48,413 bases of DNA, taken from positions 1-48,413 of the forward strand of contig CANIEU010000001.1 in assembly GCA_947466585.1 (NCBI GenBank), written 5' to 3'. This document shows positions 37,059 through 45,933 of this stretch, one piece after another. The stretch is from Fibrobacterota bacterium (GTDB lineage: Bacteria > Fibrobacterota > Fibrobacteria > UBA11236). The notes beneath the pieces are model-generated. The model saw nothing but the letters and a program-made list of their open reading frames with translations. It searched no databases and was not told the DNA's origin. Position numbers and translations under genes: made by a program. Position 1 is the stretch's first letter, and every line of letters starts with the position of its first letter.

Positions 37059-37192
37059 GACGATTTGTCCCCACCCCGCTTGCGGACCGAGTGGATTTTG
37101 GTTGTGAATTCGTGACACCGGACGTAAAATGAAGAGAGGGCTACGTTGAAGCCTCCTTTAAAATCCGCCTTTATTGCGGCCCGGAGTTCTCC

Positions 37193-38182
37193 ATGAATCT
37201 GCGAACCCTTATCACCTCCGGAATCGGCACCTTTGCCCTGCTTTCCATGGCGACGACCTCGGCCGTTTCCGCCGCTCCCACCTACATCGACGCTACCAAT
37301 GATGTCGCCATCAACGGCGAGTCCTTCTTCGGCGCGTCCAACATCCGCGACGAACTGACCCGGCTCGCCCGTCGCGACAGTGTGATCGCCCCCACTGCCA
37401 CCTTCCGTCAGATCGCCGTTTCCGGCGCCCTCATCGCACAGATCCAGGGCTATTACAAGAACGCCACCCCGAAGCCGAAATTCGTTATCAGCGACGGCGG
37501 CGGCAACGATCTCATGACCGCGTGCACCGCTCCGATCACGGCCGAATGCCCGGCCGTGAAGAACACCTTCAACGCGGTGAAAGTGCTCTTCGATAGCATG
37601 GCCACCGGAGGCACCAAGAAGGTGCTGTGGATGCGCTATCCCGACCCGCAGGGCACCAGCTGGGCCGCGCTCAAGACGAATCAGGATTTGTTCAACCCCT
37701 TGGTGAAGTCGCTCTGTGATACGATCAAGCTGCCGAAATGCGTGTGGATCGATCTGCGTCCGGTTTGGGCAGAGAACTACTCGTCCTATACCTCCGATGG
37801 CATCCACCCCACCAACGCAGGGGGCACAGCTACGGCGGAGGCGTTTTGGAAGGTGATCGTGGACAGCAACTTCTTCGACCTGTCGGGCACGGTTGTGGCG
37901 CTGACCCATGCGGCCTCGGTTGCAAACTCCGCCTCCACGATTCGGATGACCACTTCCGCTACCGGTTTGCATGTGCGTATCGCGGATGCAGGTTCCCACA
38001 CGGTGTTGGTAAACGATGCGTCGGGCCGTGAACTGGCTCGCCGGCAGGGCACCGGGGCTGCGGAGTATCGGTTCGCCGAAGCGAACAAGCCGGGGCTCTA
38101 CTTTGTGCGGGTGATTGTGAAGGACGGCTCCGCCAAACGCGAAACGGTCCGTCGAGTACTCATCAATCCCCGGGCGGATTGA
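37193..38182 (+). CDS. Secreted SGNH/GDSL hydrolase with C-terminal tail
   Basis: A 329-residue exported protein with signal peptide 1-28 (ITSGIGTFALLSMATTSAVSAA). The SGNH core has NGESFFGAS (nucleophile Ser) near 43, SDGGGNDL near 101 (block III Asn) and SDGIHPTNAGG near 202 (catalytic Asp and His), so it is likely an esterase/lipase active on acylated carbohydrate or lipid; substrate unknown. The last 80 residues form the sorting-like tail (VNDASGRELARRQG, GLYFVRVIV). Weak GGAG lies 9 nt before the ATG. It stands alone after the sulfate operon. Confidence 0.82.
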   Translation: MNLRTLITSGIGTFALLSMATTSAVSAAPTYIDATNDVAINGESFFGASNIRDELTRLARRDSVIAPTATFRQIAVSGALIAQIQGYYKNATPKPKFVISDGGGNDLMTACTAPITAECPAVKNTFNAVKVLFDSMATGGTKKVLWMRYPDPQGTSWAALKTNQDLFNPLVKSLCDTIKLPKCVWIDLRPVWAENYSSYTSDGIHPTNAGGTATAEAFWKVIVDSNFFDLSGTVVALTHAASVANSASTIRMTTSATGLHVRIADAGSHTVLVNDASGRELARRQGTGAAEYRFAEANKPGLYFVRVIVKDGSAKRETVRRVLINPRAD

Positions 38183-38375
38183 GCTCGACGGGGATACTCT
38201 GCGGTCTCTACTCTGCAGAGGAATCCGGATTTTCCGATGAAACCAAACGCCGACTGGTACAAAAAACACCCCATGGCAATGGGGACCAACATCGGTCAAC
38301 GCACAGACTGAATTTGGCGCGGCGAGGCGAAAAGCCCCCGGTGGGCAAACGCGGTTCCAACTAGCGACAAGGCCG

Positions 38376-38393
38376 GCGAAGTTTTAACTTCGC
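38376..38393. promoter_or_regulatory. 18-nt palindrome GCGAAGTT-TT-AACTTCGC
   Basis: Perfect 8-bp arms with two centre bases, 37 nt before the next gene. It contains TAACTT (38385-38390), the same hexamer as the tRNA -10 box, so a repressor bound here could block a promoter. A dispersed palindromic repeat is the alternative. Confidence 0.35.
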
Positions 38394-38430
38394 TTGAAAC
38401 CTCTCGCACCGCCATCAACCCGGAACCCAC

Positions 38431-39000
38431 ATGCCCATGCCCATCGTCGACGCGAACTACCGCTTTATCGCCGGTTACCAGGAAGTCAACGCCCGCGTCA
38501 CCCAGCGCCAGCAGGCCATGACGCTCTACGTCACCCTCATCGTCGGCCTACTCGCCGCCATCGTCGCCCTGAGGCCTGCGGCGGGCGGCCGCTCCGCCCC
38601 GGTCGAATGGCTCATCCTCGGCTTCCCCGCCGCCGCCATCTGCTTCGCCTTCCTCAACTATAAGGCCGAACGTGCGATCACGAATCTCCGCACCTTTCTC
38701 GCCGCGCTTGAGCGGTTGGGAGACGCGGACAAAATTTTGCCCAGTTATAACGCCGACCCGCGCTGGTCGCACGACGCGAACAAGGCGCGCCGCTACCACG
38801 ACTACGCCTCCGGCATGCTGGTCGCCGGCGGGAACATCGTCGGGCTCGGAGCCGCACAGGCCATCCACCCCGAGCGCATCGCCGCCGCTCCCGCCTTTTT
38901 CATCGTCGCGGCAATTCTCGCCTTCATCTCCCTCGCCGCCGTATTGCTGACACCCCGGTGGAGTTACGCTCCGCGCGCGGTGACATCATCCAGCACCTAA
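38431..39000 (+). CDS. Membrane protein of unknown function
   Basis: A 189-residue protein with four likely membrane helices in two pairs: residues about 30-47 (LYVTLIVGLLAAIVAL), 60-77 (VEWLILGFPAAAICFAFL), 130-145 and 152-175 (APAFFIVAAILAFISLAAVLL). Between the pairs is a soluble segment of about 50 residues with EKAITNLRTFLAALERLGD-like helix. No known family. The start is one of two nearby ATGs (38431 or 38437). A terminator shared with the convergent dehydrogenase follows. Confidence 0.65.
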   Translation: MPMPIVDANYRFIAGYQEVNARVTQRQQAMTLYVTLIVGLLAAIVALRPAAGGRSAPVEWLILGFPAAAICFAFLNYKAERAITNLRTFLAALERLGDADKILPSYNADPRWSHDANKARRYHDYASGMLVAGGNIVGLGAAQAIHPERIAAAPAFFIVAAILAFISLAAVLLTPRWSYAPRAVTSSST

Positions 39001-39039
39001 ACCGTATGAAGTGAGCGAGTAATCGCATTTTCCCCAACA

Positions 39040-39072
39040 AAAAACCCCGGTTCTTGCGAGCCGGGGTTTTTG
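39040..39072. terminator. Bidirectional terminator
   Basis: AAAAACCCCGG (39041-39050) pairs with CCGGGGTTTTT (39061-39071). It separates the convergent membrane-protein gene and dehydrogenase gene. Confidence 0.92.
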
Positions 39073-39110
39073 ATTTCAACTATTTCCGGATTTCTCCGGA
39101 AGTAGCAGAA

Positions 39111-40196
39111 TTACTTGGACGCGAGGAACTCCGCCGTGATCGCATCACCGATCTCGGAAGTGGTCGCGCTGCCGCCCATGTCGCGGGTCTTCACCTGACC
39201 GGCGGCAAGAACGGACTTCACAGCCTTCTGCAAGTGATTCGCGGCATCGTGTTCGCCGACATGATCGAGCATCATGCGCGCGGTCTCGATGGAGGCCACG
39301 GGATTAATGACGTTCTTGCCCGCATATTTCGGCGCCGAACCGTGGATCGGTTCGAACATCGACGGGTAATCGCGCTCGGGGTTGATGTTACCGCCGGCAG
39401 CGAAGCCCATGCCGCCCTGCAGCATCGCGCCCAGGTCGGTGATGATGTCGCCGAACAGATTGGAGGCCACGACCACGTCGAAGAAGTTCGGATTCTTCAC
39501 GAACCACATGCAGATGGCGTCTACCAACGCATGGTCGCGCTTGATGTCTGGGTAATCGGCGGCGACTTCGGCGTACACCGAATCCCAGAAAACCATCGAG
39601 TAGTTGAGGGCGTTCGCCTTCGAACAATTCGTGACCTGACCCGGGTAATTGCCCGAGGCCTTGCGCTGGGTGGCCAGCTCAAAGGCGTAGCGCATCACGC
39701 GGTCGCAACCCTTGTGGGTGAAGATGGCGTTCTGGATGGCGAAAGCGTCCGGCGTGCCCTTCTTGAAGAAGCCGCCCATCGAAGAATATTCGCCTTCGGT
39801 GTTCTCGCGCACCACGATGAAGTCCACCGATTCGGGAGTGGCCGTGCTGATGGGCGAATGCACGCCGGGGTAGAGCTGAATGGGGCGCAGGTTCACATAC
39901 TGATCGAAACCCTTGCGGATGCCCAGCAGCAGGCCGAGCGAAACGTGATCGGGCACCTTGGAGGCATCGCCGATGCAACCGAGAAAGATCGCGTCGGAGC
40001 CCTTGAGGGTCTCCAGCATGTTCGACGGATTCATTTCGCCGTGCTTCAGGAAGTAATCGCAACCCCAATCGAAGTTTTCGTAGCTGATTTTAAAGCCGAA
40101 CTTCGTCGCCGCGGCGTCCATCACCTTGACGGCTTCGCGGGCGATTTCCTGGCCTACGCCGTCACCCGGAATGTTTGCAAAATCATAGTGTTTCAT
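39111..40196 (-). CDS. Decarboxylating D-malate/tartrate-type dehydrogenase
   Basis: A 361-residue member of the isocitrate/isopropylmalate dehydrogenase family. Compared with LeuB and Icd it best fits the tartrate/D-malate dehydrogenase branch: IPGDGVGQEI near 9-18, the long WGCDYFLKHGEMNP segment near 44-57, VPDHVSLGLLLGIRKGFDQYVNLRP near 82-106 (shown by key residues), VVRENTEGEYS near 128-138, ASNLFGDIITDLGAML near 216-231, and FEPIHGSAPKYAGKN near 255. It oxidises and decarboxylates a 2-hydroxy acid with NAD. AGGAGA lies about 9 nt before the ATG. Confidence 0.85.
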   Translation of the reverse strand: MKHYDFANIPGDGVGQEIAREAVKVMDAAATKFGFKISYENFDWGCDYFLKHGEMNPSNMLETLKGSDAIFLGCIGDASKVPDHVSLGLLLGIRKGFDQYVNLRPIQLYPGVHSPISTATPESVDFIVVRENTEGEYSSMGGFFKKGTPDAFAIQNAIFTHKGCDRVMRYAFELATQRKASGNYPGQVTNCSKANALNYSMVFWDSVYAEVAADYPDIKRDHALVDAICMWFVKNPNFFDVVVASNLFGDIITDLGAMLQGGMGFAAGGNINPERDYPSMFEPIHGSAPKYAGKNVINPVASIETARMMLDHVGEHDAANHLQKAVKSVLAAGQVKTRDMGGSATTSEIGDAITAEFLASK

Positions 40197-40386
40197 GACG
40201 AATGATCTCCTGAAAAACGAAACGTGAAAAACAAGACGCGTAGGAAAGAACAGAAGCGAAAAGGAAAGAAACGAAACGGATGAATGGGACAGGAATAGTA
40301 GAATTCAGTGGCGGAACGCGGTTACTCCGCCATTATCAGGGGTAAAAAACCGACCAAACCCAGCCAAATCGGGTGGATTTGATCGA

Positions 40387-41964
40387 TTACTGTCCGGTCA
40401 CTACCACTTTTCGAGACGCCGTGTAGGCGCCCGCTTTCAGGTCGAAACCATACACCCCGCGCGGCAACTTTGCCGTCTGCAATTCCAGCACCTGCTCCCC
40501 CGCCTCGAATCGGCGCGGGGTCGACGCAGCGACCTGACGACCTTGCGTGGAATACAACGACCACGAGACCGACGCCGCTTGCGGCAGCACGAAGCGCAAC
40601 CGTGCGTTTGCGCCCGTGCGACTCGACACGAAGCGCACCGAAAAACCGGAAGCCTTCCCTGTGGTCGATCCGGATTCCGTTTTAATGGACGTCGCACCTT
40701 CGATGAAAAGATTGGTGTCGACGGAATTCCCCATGAACGCATAGCCCGCAATATTGGGATGCAATCCGTCGTTGTAATACGTCGCTTGCATGCGAGTAGT
40801 ATCCCCCGGAGCGGCGATGCGCAGCAATTTGTCGAAGTCCACCACGGCGTCGTATTTACCCGACGAGAGCGCAGTGGTGCGGACCCAGGTGTTGATGCGT
40901 TGGCGGCACGATTCGCTGTTCGTGCTGTAATAGCTGTTGCCGCCGAACGGCGTCAGCGTGGCGCCGTACACCTTGATGCCGCGCGCGTGCGCCGAATCGG
41001 CGATGGTGGTGTACGCGGCGATCACGTTGTTGGAGGTGGTCATGGAGCAACTTGTGTTGCCGATGTCGTTGACGGCCAAAAGAATCATGATCCACTTCAC
41101 GCCCGAGTGGTCGAAGAGGTCGCGCTTGTAGCGTTGCAGACCCGGCGTGCTGACGCCGCCGCTCACCAGGTTGCCCGCGCCGATGCCGCTGTTGAGCACG
41201 CCCACCTGGCTCGTTTTGGTATGCGCCAGCAGGTTCGTGGTGAGGGCATCCGTCCAACGCGTAAAACTTTCCGCGCTGACGCCGAGACCGTCGGTGATGG
41301 AGTTCCCGAGAATCGCAACGGCACCCGCCGTTTGGGGGGCGCGCACCTCGATACTGCTGATCACGAAGCTGCCTTGCGGCTGGCTCGTCGTTACGTACCC
41401 TGTGAAATTCGGGTCGCGCAGGTGATTGCCGGCGAGAATACGCGCGATGGTGCGCGATCCCCGATGCACGGTCATGCCCGGGTATGAGCCGGCGGGAGGC
41501 GCGCCCGCGCCGAACCAGAGGGTAATCTCCACCTTCATGCCGGGCGTCAGGGGGAAGGCCAGCGGGTCGGACCAGACGTAGGCGTTGGCCGGCATGGTGA
41601 TGGAATCTTGGCCACCAAACTGGAAGTTCCGGATTGTCGTTGTATCGATGAATCCCGGGCCTGTGGAAACGATGGAGATGTTCGCGCCGTTGATCTTGAC
41701 CGGCACATTGGTGTACTCGTTGCTGAACCGCATGCGGAGCGAATCGCCCCCGATGGAGACGCGCAGTTCCTGCCGCACCGAGTTGTTGGCCAGTCCAATC
41801 GAGGGGGGATTAAAACCGCTTTGCCCGCTTACCAGCGGCTCGGGCGCGGTCGCCCAAGTAGCTACCCATTTTGTTTGCGCGGAAACGGACCCCGCAACCA
41901 AGGTCAAGGAAACCGAAAGGGCAAGGAGATGCGAAAGGCGCGACAAATTTTTGGACAACGACAT
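40387..41964 (-). CDS. Secreted SGNH/GDSL hydrolase, two-domain, with C-terminal tail
   Basis: A 525-residue exported protein. Signal peptide about 1-29 (LLALSVSLTLVAGSVSA). Residues 30-190 form a beta-domain (WVATWATAP, LRMRFSNEY, TVHRGSRT) and then the SGNH hydrolase: ILGNSITDG near 218 (nucleophile), LLAVNDIG near 290, YNDGLHPNIAGY near 397 (Asp-x-x-His). This layout is typical of secreted GDSL esterases annotated as lipase-like. The last 80 residues are the sorting-like tail (LYSTQGRQVAAS, LPRGVYGFDL). ATG 41964 is preferred over GTG 41970 because GGGGTG lies 5 nt upstream of it. It is divergent from the second beta-propeller gene. Confidence 0.85.
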   Translation of the reverse strand: MSLSKNLSRLSHLLALSVSLTLVAGSVSAQTKWVATWATAPEPLVSGQSGFNPPSIGLANNSVRQELRVSIGGDSLRMRFSNEYTNVPVKINGANISIVSTGPGFIDTTTIRNFQFGGQDSITMPANAYVWSDPLAFPLTPGMKVEITLWFGAGAPPAGSYPGMTVHRGSRTIARILAGNHLRDPNFTGYVTTSQPQGSFVISSIEVRAPQTAGAVAILGNSITDGLGVSAESFTRWTDALTTNLLAHTKTSQVGVLNSGIGAGNLVSGGVSTPGLQRYKRDLFDHSGVKWIMILLAVNDIGNTSCSMTTSNNVIAAYTTIADSAHARGIKVYGATLTPFGGNSYYSTNSESCRQRINTWVRTTALSSGKYDAVVDFDKLLRIAAPGDTTRMQATYYNDGLHPNIAGYAFMGNSVDTNLFIEGATSIKTESGSTTGKASGFSVRFVSSRTGANARLRFVLPQAASVSWSLYSTQGRQVAASTPRRFEAGEQVLELQTAKLPRGVYGFDLKAGAYTASRKVVVTGQ

Positions 41965-42289
41965 GATCACCCCAGGAAACGGGAAATTGTTCTGCCCTAT
42001 AATACCCCTGTATGGGCGCTCCCACCGGGGGTATTCCGATTTTCGTCAATTAGGGCAACCCGCGTTTTTGTTTCCCCGAAATAAAAAAGGAACGCGGGAA
42101 TCAAATAACCCCGAAACAGGCGCTGAAAGCGATCATTTGACCACAATCGGAACTCCCAAAAACTTGTAGAAATTCATCTTTCTGCGGTATTATCGTCGAT
42201 TTGCGGATAACTTATAGGAATACGTTCAGGGATACCTGAAACCTTACAGGGAACCCTTTTAGGCTACCCCGCAGACCACGGAGCGTTTT
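41965..42289. promoter_or_regulatory. Divergent promoter region with palindrome and 32-bp repeat
   Basis: No gene is seen in 325 nt of AT-richer DNA between two divergent secreted-protein genes. AATACCCC (42001-42008) is inverted at 42028-42035 (GGGGTATT), about 40 nt before the SGNH start. From 42202 to 42265 two diverged 32-nt copies follow each other, sharing ACTTATAGGAA/CCTTACAGGGAA and TTCAGGGATACC/TTTTAGGCTACC. They lie in the leader of the plus-strand gene. TATTAT at 42190-42195 is a possible -10. Confidence 0.5.
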
Positions 42290-44299
42290 GTGTTAAAATC
42301 CTTTTTGACCTCACTGTCCATCGGAGCTCTACTCGTACTTCTGACCACGGTCGGAGCGCACGCGCAGGCCTTCCCCGCCACCGTAAACCCCAGCATCCAG
42401 ACGACTGCGGTGCCGAATTCTTCGTACCCAACTATGGGTCTCGGTTTCCTCTCCGACGGGCGCATGCTCATCCTCGGAGCGGCGATCAACACCAGTTCAG
42501 GCAACGGTGCGATGGGCCAAGGCTACATCACCCCGGCCGATGGCAATCAGGCCTTGTACATCGTCAGCGGCCTCAGCCGCACCGGTACACTCGCCAGTGG
42601 CGTGACGGTCACCAAGATTCTCGACTCCCTCACCGGCCCGCCGCCGGGCGTGGTGGTGGTGAACGACACCGTGTACGTACAGGACCGTACCGCCTTCTAC
42701 CGCGTTAAGAGCCTCAGCCCCGGCAGCGCCACCGCCAAGTCGCAAAACGCCGTGCGCATCATCAAGGCCATCACGCTCGACTCCAACTACGTGTGGCTGC
42801 GCGGCGAAAGCGGCCACCAGTTCCACTTCACGCCGCAATACCACAATGGCCGCTTTTACGTCGCCTACTCGGGCTGCATCAAAACGGGCGGCCAATCGGA
42901 CGCCCCGCCGACCAGCACCTATGCCGGCGGTCTGCTCTCGTTCGCGAAGGACTCGATCATTCCCGATAACGCTCCGGCAAATGCCGGTTACCGCAAGGAG
43001 TCCGGCGGCTTGCGCTCGCCGAACGGCATGGGCACCAATGGCGAATACATGCTCTATGCCGACAACCAGGGGAGCTTCAACCCGGGCAACGGCGTGCACT
43101 TGTTCAAGCCCGGCCAAATCCAGGTCACCTACGGCACGCGCCAGTCCACCACCGCCAACGCCGGCGGCGCCACGGGCATCACCAACACCAAGCGCGGCTG
43201 GGCCGAAGACCTGCCCTACCAGCCTCCTGTCATTTGGATCCCTTACAGCCCCTCGGCATCCACCAGCCAGCCGCTGTACCTGCCCTACGGGCCCTACAAA
43301 GGTCATTGGATTATGGGCGATGCGAACGCAGTCGGTTTAGGTCGCATGTGGGTCGACAACGTCGACGGATCGGGCAACTATCAGGCTTCCTACACCTTGT
43401 TGGCCGGCAGCGGCATCAATGCTACCGGCTCCTCGGAAGGCAAGGCAATCAACCGTATCGCCCTGTCGCCCGACTCGGCGGTGTACGTGGGCACCGTACT
43501 CAAGATCGGCAACTGGCCCACGGGTGCCGCCGGCCCGGTGTTCCGCATGACCTTCAAAGACACCAGCTTGTTCGAAATCCTCTCGGTGCGTTCGCGTAAG
43601 AGCGCGGATGGAACAGCCAACGGAATCGAAGTGTTCTTCTCGCAACCGGTCAACCCGGCCACGGTTTTGACGAGCGCCTTCGCCCTTCAGCAACTGAACT
43701 ACTCGCTGGGTGCGAACTACGGCTGCAACTCGACCCTTTGCGTGACCAAGACCCCGACGATTTCGACCGTCACCCTCTCGGACGACAACCGCAAGGTGTT
43801 CATCACCATCGCCACCCCCGACACCAGCGCGGGTGCCTCGCATATCGGCACCATCGGTGTGGGAAACAACGGCACCGGCGTGTGGGGCGGCCCCGGCAAG
43901 CAGGACCGCACCTTGCGTATTCAGGTCACCGGCGTCACCTCGGCGGGAGGATCGTCGCTGCTGTACAATTACGCGTGGATGGGTTGGTACTTCCAGGCAA
44001 CCACCCGCTTCGACCCGGCCAACACCGATCAAGTGCCCACCTCCATTCAGGGCTTGAAGCCCGACGTGGCGATGCTCGCGTCCTCCGTTAGCGTGGAAAC
44101 GCTCCCGGGCCAATTGACCGTGACGCTCGCGCGCCCCGGCCAGGCGACGGTGTCGCTCTACGGGATGAACGGCGCGCTCCACGCGCAACGTTCGGGCACG
44201 AGCAGCTTCAGCTTCGATACGCGCGCCTACGGACGCGGTCTGCATGTGCTGCGCGTCAAGCAGGGCGGCACCGTGTTCTCGCGTGCGATAATGTTTTAA
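42290..44299 (+). CDS. Secreted beta-propeller protein with C-terminal tail (paralogue of 4300)
   Basis: A 669-residue exported protein; signal peptide 1-24 (LSIGALLVLLTTVGAHA). The propeller has GLGFLSDGRMLIL, VVVNDTVYV, YHNGRFYV, GPYKGHWIMGDA and IALSPDSAVYVG, aligning by eye along most of its length with the protein at 4300, including the Ig-like region ILSVRSRKSADG with FFSQPVNPATVLTS. The last 70 residues are the sorting-like tail (VSLYGMNGALHAQ, GRGLHVLRV). The start is GTG with GGAG about 9 nt upstream. It is divergent from the SGNH gene at 40387 and ends in a terminator. Carbohydrate binding or oxidation outside the cell is a guess. Confidence 0.78.
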   Translation: MLKSFLTSLSIGALLVLLTTVGAHAQAFPATVNPSIQTTAVPNSSYPTMGLGFLSDGRMLILGAAINTSSGNGAMGQGYITPADGNQALYIVSGLSRTGTLASGVTVTKILDSLTGPPPGVVVVNDTVYVQDRTAFYRVKSLSPGSATAKSQNAVRIIKAITLDSNYVWLRGESGHQFHFTPQYHNGRFYVAYSGCIKTGGQSDAPPTSTYAGGLLSFAKDSIIPDNAPANAGYRKESGGLRSPNGMGTNGEYMLYADNQGSFNPGNGVHLFKPGQIQVTYGTRQSTTANAGGATGITNTKRGWAEDLPYQPPVIWIPYSPSASTSQPLYLPYGPYKGHWIMGDANAVGLGRMWVDNVDGSGNYQASYTLLAGSGINATGSSEGKAINRIALSPDSAVYVGTVLKIGNWPTGAAGPVFRMTFKDTSLFEILSVRSRKSADGTANGIEVFFSQPVNPATVLTSAFALQQLNYSLGANYGCNSTLCVTKTPTISTVTLSDDNRKVFITIATPDTSAGASHIGTIGVGNNGTGVWGGPGKQDRTLRIQVTGVTSAGGSSLLYNYAWMGWYFQATTRFDPANTDQVPTSIQGLKPDVAMLASSVSVETLPGQLTVTLARPGQATVSLYGMNGALHAQRSGTSSFSFDTRAYGRGLHVLRVKQGGTVFSRAIMF

Positions 44300-44322
44300 C
44301 GATCTTCACAAACCAAAAACGG

Positions 44323-44357
44323 AAAAACCCCGATCTCGCATGAGACCGGGGTTTTTT
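44323..44357. terminator. Bidirectional terminator
   Basis: AAAAACCCCG pairs with CGGGGTTTTTT (44347-44357) with a further ATCTC/GAGAC inner pairing. It serves the convergent beta-propeller gene and the hsp20 remnant. Confidence 0.9.
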
Positions 44358-44365
44358 GTTTTACT

Positions 44366-44410
44366 CCCCTCTCCCTCTGGGAGAGGGGTCGGGGGTGAGG
44401 GTAGGGGTGT
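44366..44410. repeat. REP-like palindromic element
   Basis: CCCCTCTCCC (44366-44375), TCT, GGGAGAGGGG (44379-44388): a perfect 10-bp stem, followed by a G-rich TCGGGGGTGAGGGTAGGGG tail. Sequences of this form are found between genes in many bacterial genomes. It lies directly after the terminator and before the hsp20 end. Confidence 0.6.
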
Positions 44411-44416
44411 GTCTGC

Positions 44417-44839
44417 TTACCGGATTTCGACCGACTTCGGCTTGGCTTCGTCGGCCTTCGGAATGCGCAACGTGAGCGCGCCATCCTTGAAGGTCGCTTC
44501 GACCGCATCCGCCTTCACATTGCGCGGCAGTTCGAAGCTGCGCGAGAAGGTGCCGGAGCGCGATTCAATGGAACGATACGCGCCCTCTTCGCCGCGCTGC
44601 ACGGATTCTTTTTTACCGCTCAGCACGAGATGATTTTCTTTCACCTCGACCTGGATGTCTTCGCGGGCCACGCCGGCAAGCTAGGCGCGCAACACGTAGG
44701 CGTCATTGTTCTCCACGACGTCCACGGCGGGGACGAAGCTGTTGGTGGGTGCCGCAGTGCCGAAACCGCGATCGAGATCGGTAAAGAACTGTTCGATCCA
44801 GTTTGACGCATTGTAAGGGCGGGCAAAGGTATAAGTCAT
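44417..44839 (-). pseudogene. Hsp20/alpha-crystallin small heat shock protein, in-frame TAG
   Basis: ATP-independent chaperone that holds unfolding proteins. From ATG 44839 (AAGGAG 7 nt upstream) the frame reads an N-terminal arm, then FVPAVDVVENNDAYVLRA, then TAG (complement of 44681-44683), then LAGVAREDIQVEV and the full alpha-crystallin domain with GTFSRSFELPRNV and the C-terminal ALTLRIPKADE to 44417. The usual motif here is RAELPGV, so one base change GAG to TAG explains the stop. Everything else, including length (139 residues) and reading frame, is intact. Reinitiation at GTG 44671 would give only a truncated domain. TAG ends many other genes here, so recoding is unlikely. Either a recent nonsense mutation or a sequence error. 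Confidence 0.85.
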
Positions 44840-45063
44840 GACAAACTCCTTGATATGGTTTCAATGTTTTCCAGGCCGAAAATCCGGCGGATGGTCACAA
44901 GGAATGCAAGCCGCGTGCCAGACAAAGAGAAGCCCGGATCGCAGGTCGGATTCCTCCGGAGTCTCGGAAATTTTTGGGTTTTCAACGAGGCCGACCCCTG
45001 CCCCCTTCTCATCTTCGAACAGTGGACAAAACAGTCCGTCCGGGATTGATACATTGGCTTTCC
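44840..45063. other. Intergenic region between hsp20 and PG-binding gene
   Basis: 224 nt with the hsp20 ribosome binding site (AAGGAG, minus strand) and TACATT (45050-45055) 8 nt before the next start codon. No CIRCE-type inverted repeat was found. Confidence 0.4.
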
Positions 45064-45924
45064 ATGAAGTTCACGCTGGATACCACCACTCTGGAACGCC
45101 TGTTTGCAATTTGGAACGTCGCCGTTCCCCGCTCGAACCTGGTGCTCTTCGCCCTGCGCGGTGCACTGCCCTCTTCGGCACTTCGCGGCTGGGCCACGTC
45201 CATTGATCTTGAAACCGTGACGCCCGATTATCTCCACATGCGTTGCACGATCGGACTCTGGGACCGCAAGGCTGGACGCCTCTTCGTTGCCCCGGGCTCC
45301 ACCCTACCCCACCGCGACAACGTGCTCAAGGCCGCGGCGCGCAAGGGCGTAATGAAAGGCCGCGGCACCAATCAATTGGAGCCCGGATTCTATACCGACC
45401 TCACCAAGGGCGAACATTTGCAGGGCAAACCCGCGGGCCACGCGGCTCTGCGCCAAACCGGCTATCGCTTTTACCGGCGCGCGCACCTGAAGAAAAAAGG
45501 CGCCGCGCTTTATACCCAACACGATCCTCTCTACTTCGGAAACCCCTACGACAATCTCCACTGTGCCTGGAATCCGAATCCCGACGCGGCGGGCTTCCGC
45601 AGTTCCGGCTGCGTGGTCGTCTCCGGTTGGCCGCACTCGCCGCGCCTGCCAGATGCGCGTCCCAATAGTGGCGCTTGGAAAATCTTCCACGACCTACTCT
45701 ACGCCGCGCCGCAGAAAACCTTTCCCTTGCTGCTTCTTCCTGCGAACGAAGCCAGTGCCGCGCTCGCGAAAAAAAAACCTTCCCCCCAACTCGTGTATGG
45801 ATCCGAAGGCGATGCGGTGAAGGCGTTGCAGAAAAAACTGGCGGCAAAGGGTGCCTTCCAGGGCGCTATCAATGGAAAATTGGGCGTCGGAACGTATCGG
45901 GCCTGGATGAAGACGAAGGAGTAG
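45064..45924 (+). CDS. Peptidoglycan-binding domain protein with SSGC motif
   Basis: A 286-residue protein without a clear signal peptide. The C-terminal 45 residues match a peptidoglycan-binding type 1 domain: YGSEGDAVKALQKKLAAKG, then INGKLGVGTYRAW. The central part (residues about 55-200) has GRGTNQLEPGFYTD, YFGNPYDNLHCAW and FRSSGCVVVSGWP. A Ser-x-Gly-Cys or Ser-Ser-Gly-Cys placed after His recalls cysteine-based L,D-transpeptidase-like or murein-acting enzymes, but the fit is partial and I do not claim it. TACATT ends 8 nt before the ATG, no Shine-Dalgarno. Locus F follows the stop. Confidence 0.65.
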   Translation: MKFTLDTTTLERLFAIWNVAVPRSNLVLFALRGALPSSALRGWATSIDLETVTPDYLHMRCTIGLWDRKAGRLFVAPGSTLPHRDNVLKAAARKGVMKGRGTNQLEPGFYTDLTKGEHLQGKPAGHAALRQTGYRFYRRAHLKKKGAALYTQHDPLYFGNPYDNLHCAWNPNPDAAGFRSSGCVVVSGWPHSPRLPDARPNSGAWKIFHDLLYAAPQKTFPLLLLPANEASAALAKKKPSPQLVYGSEGDAVKALQKKLAAKGAFQGAINGKLGVGTYRAWMKTKE

Positions 45925-45933
45925 GGACATAGA

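Noticed and set aside
44417-44839. Pyrrolysine or selenocysteine recoding of the hsp20 TAG
   Set aside because: TAG is used as a normal stop by several genes in the window, Hsp20 has no known Pyl site, and Sec uses TGA.
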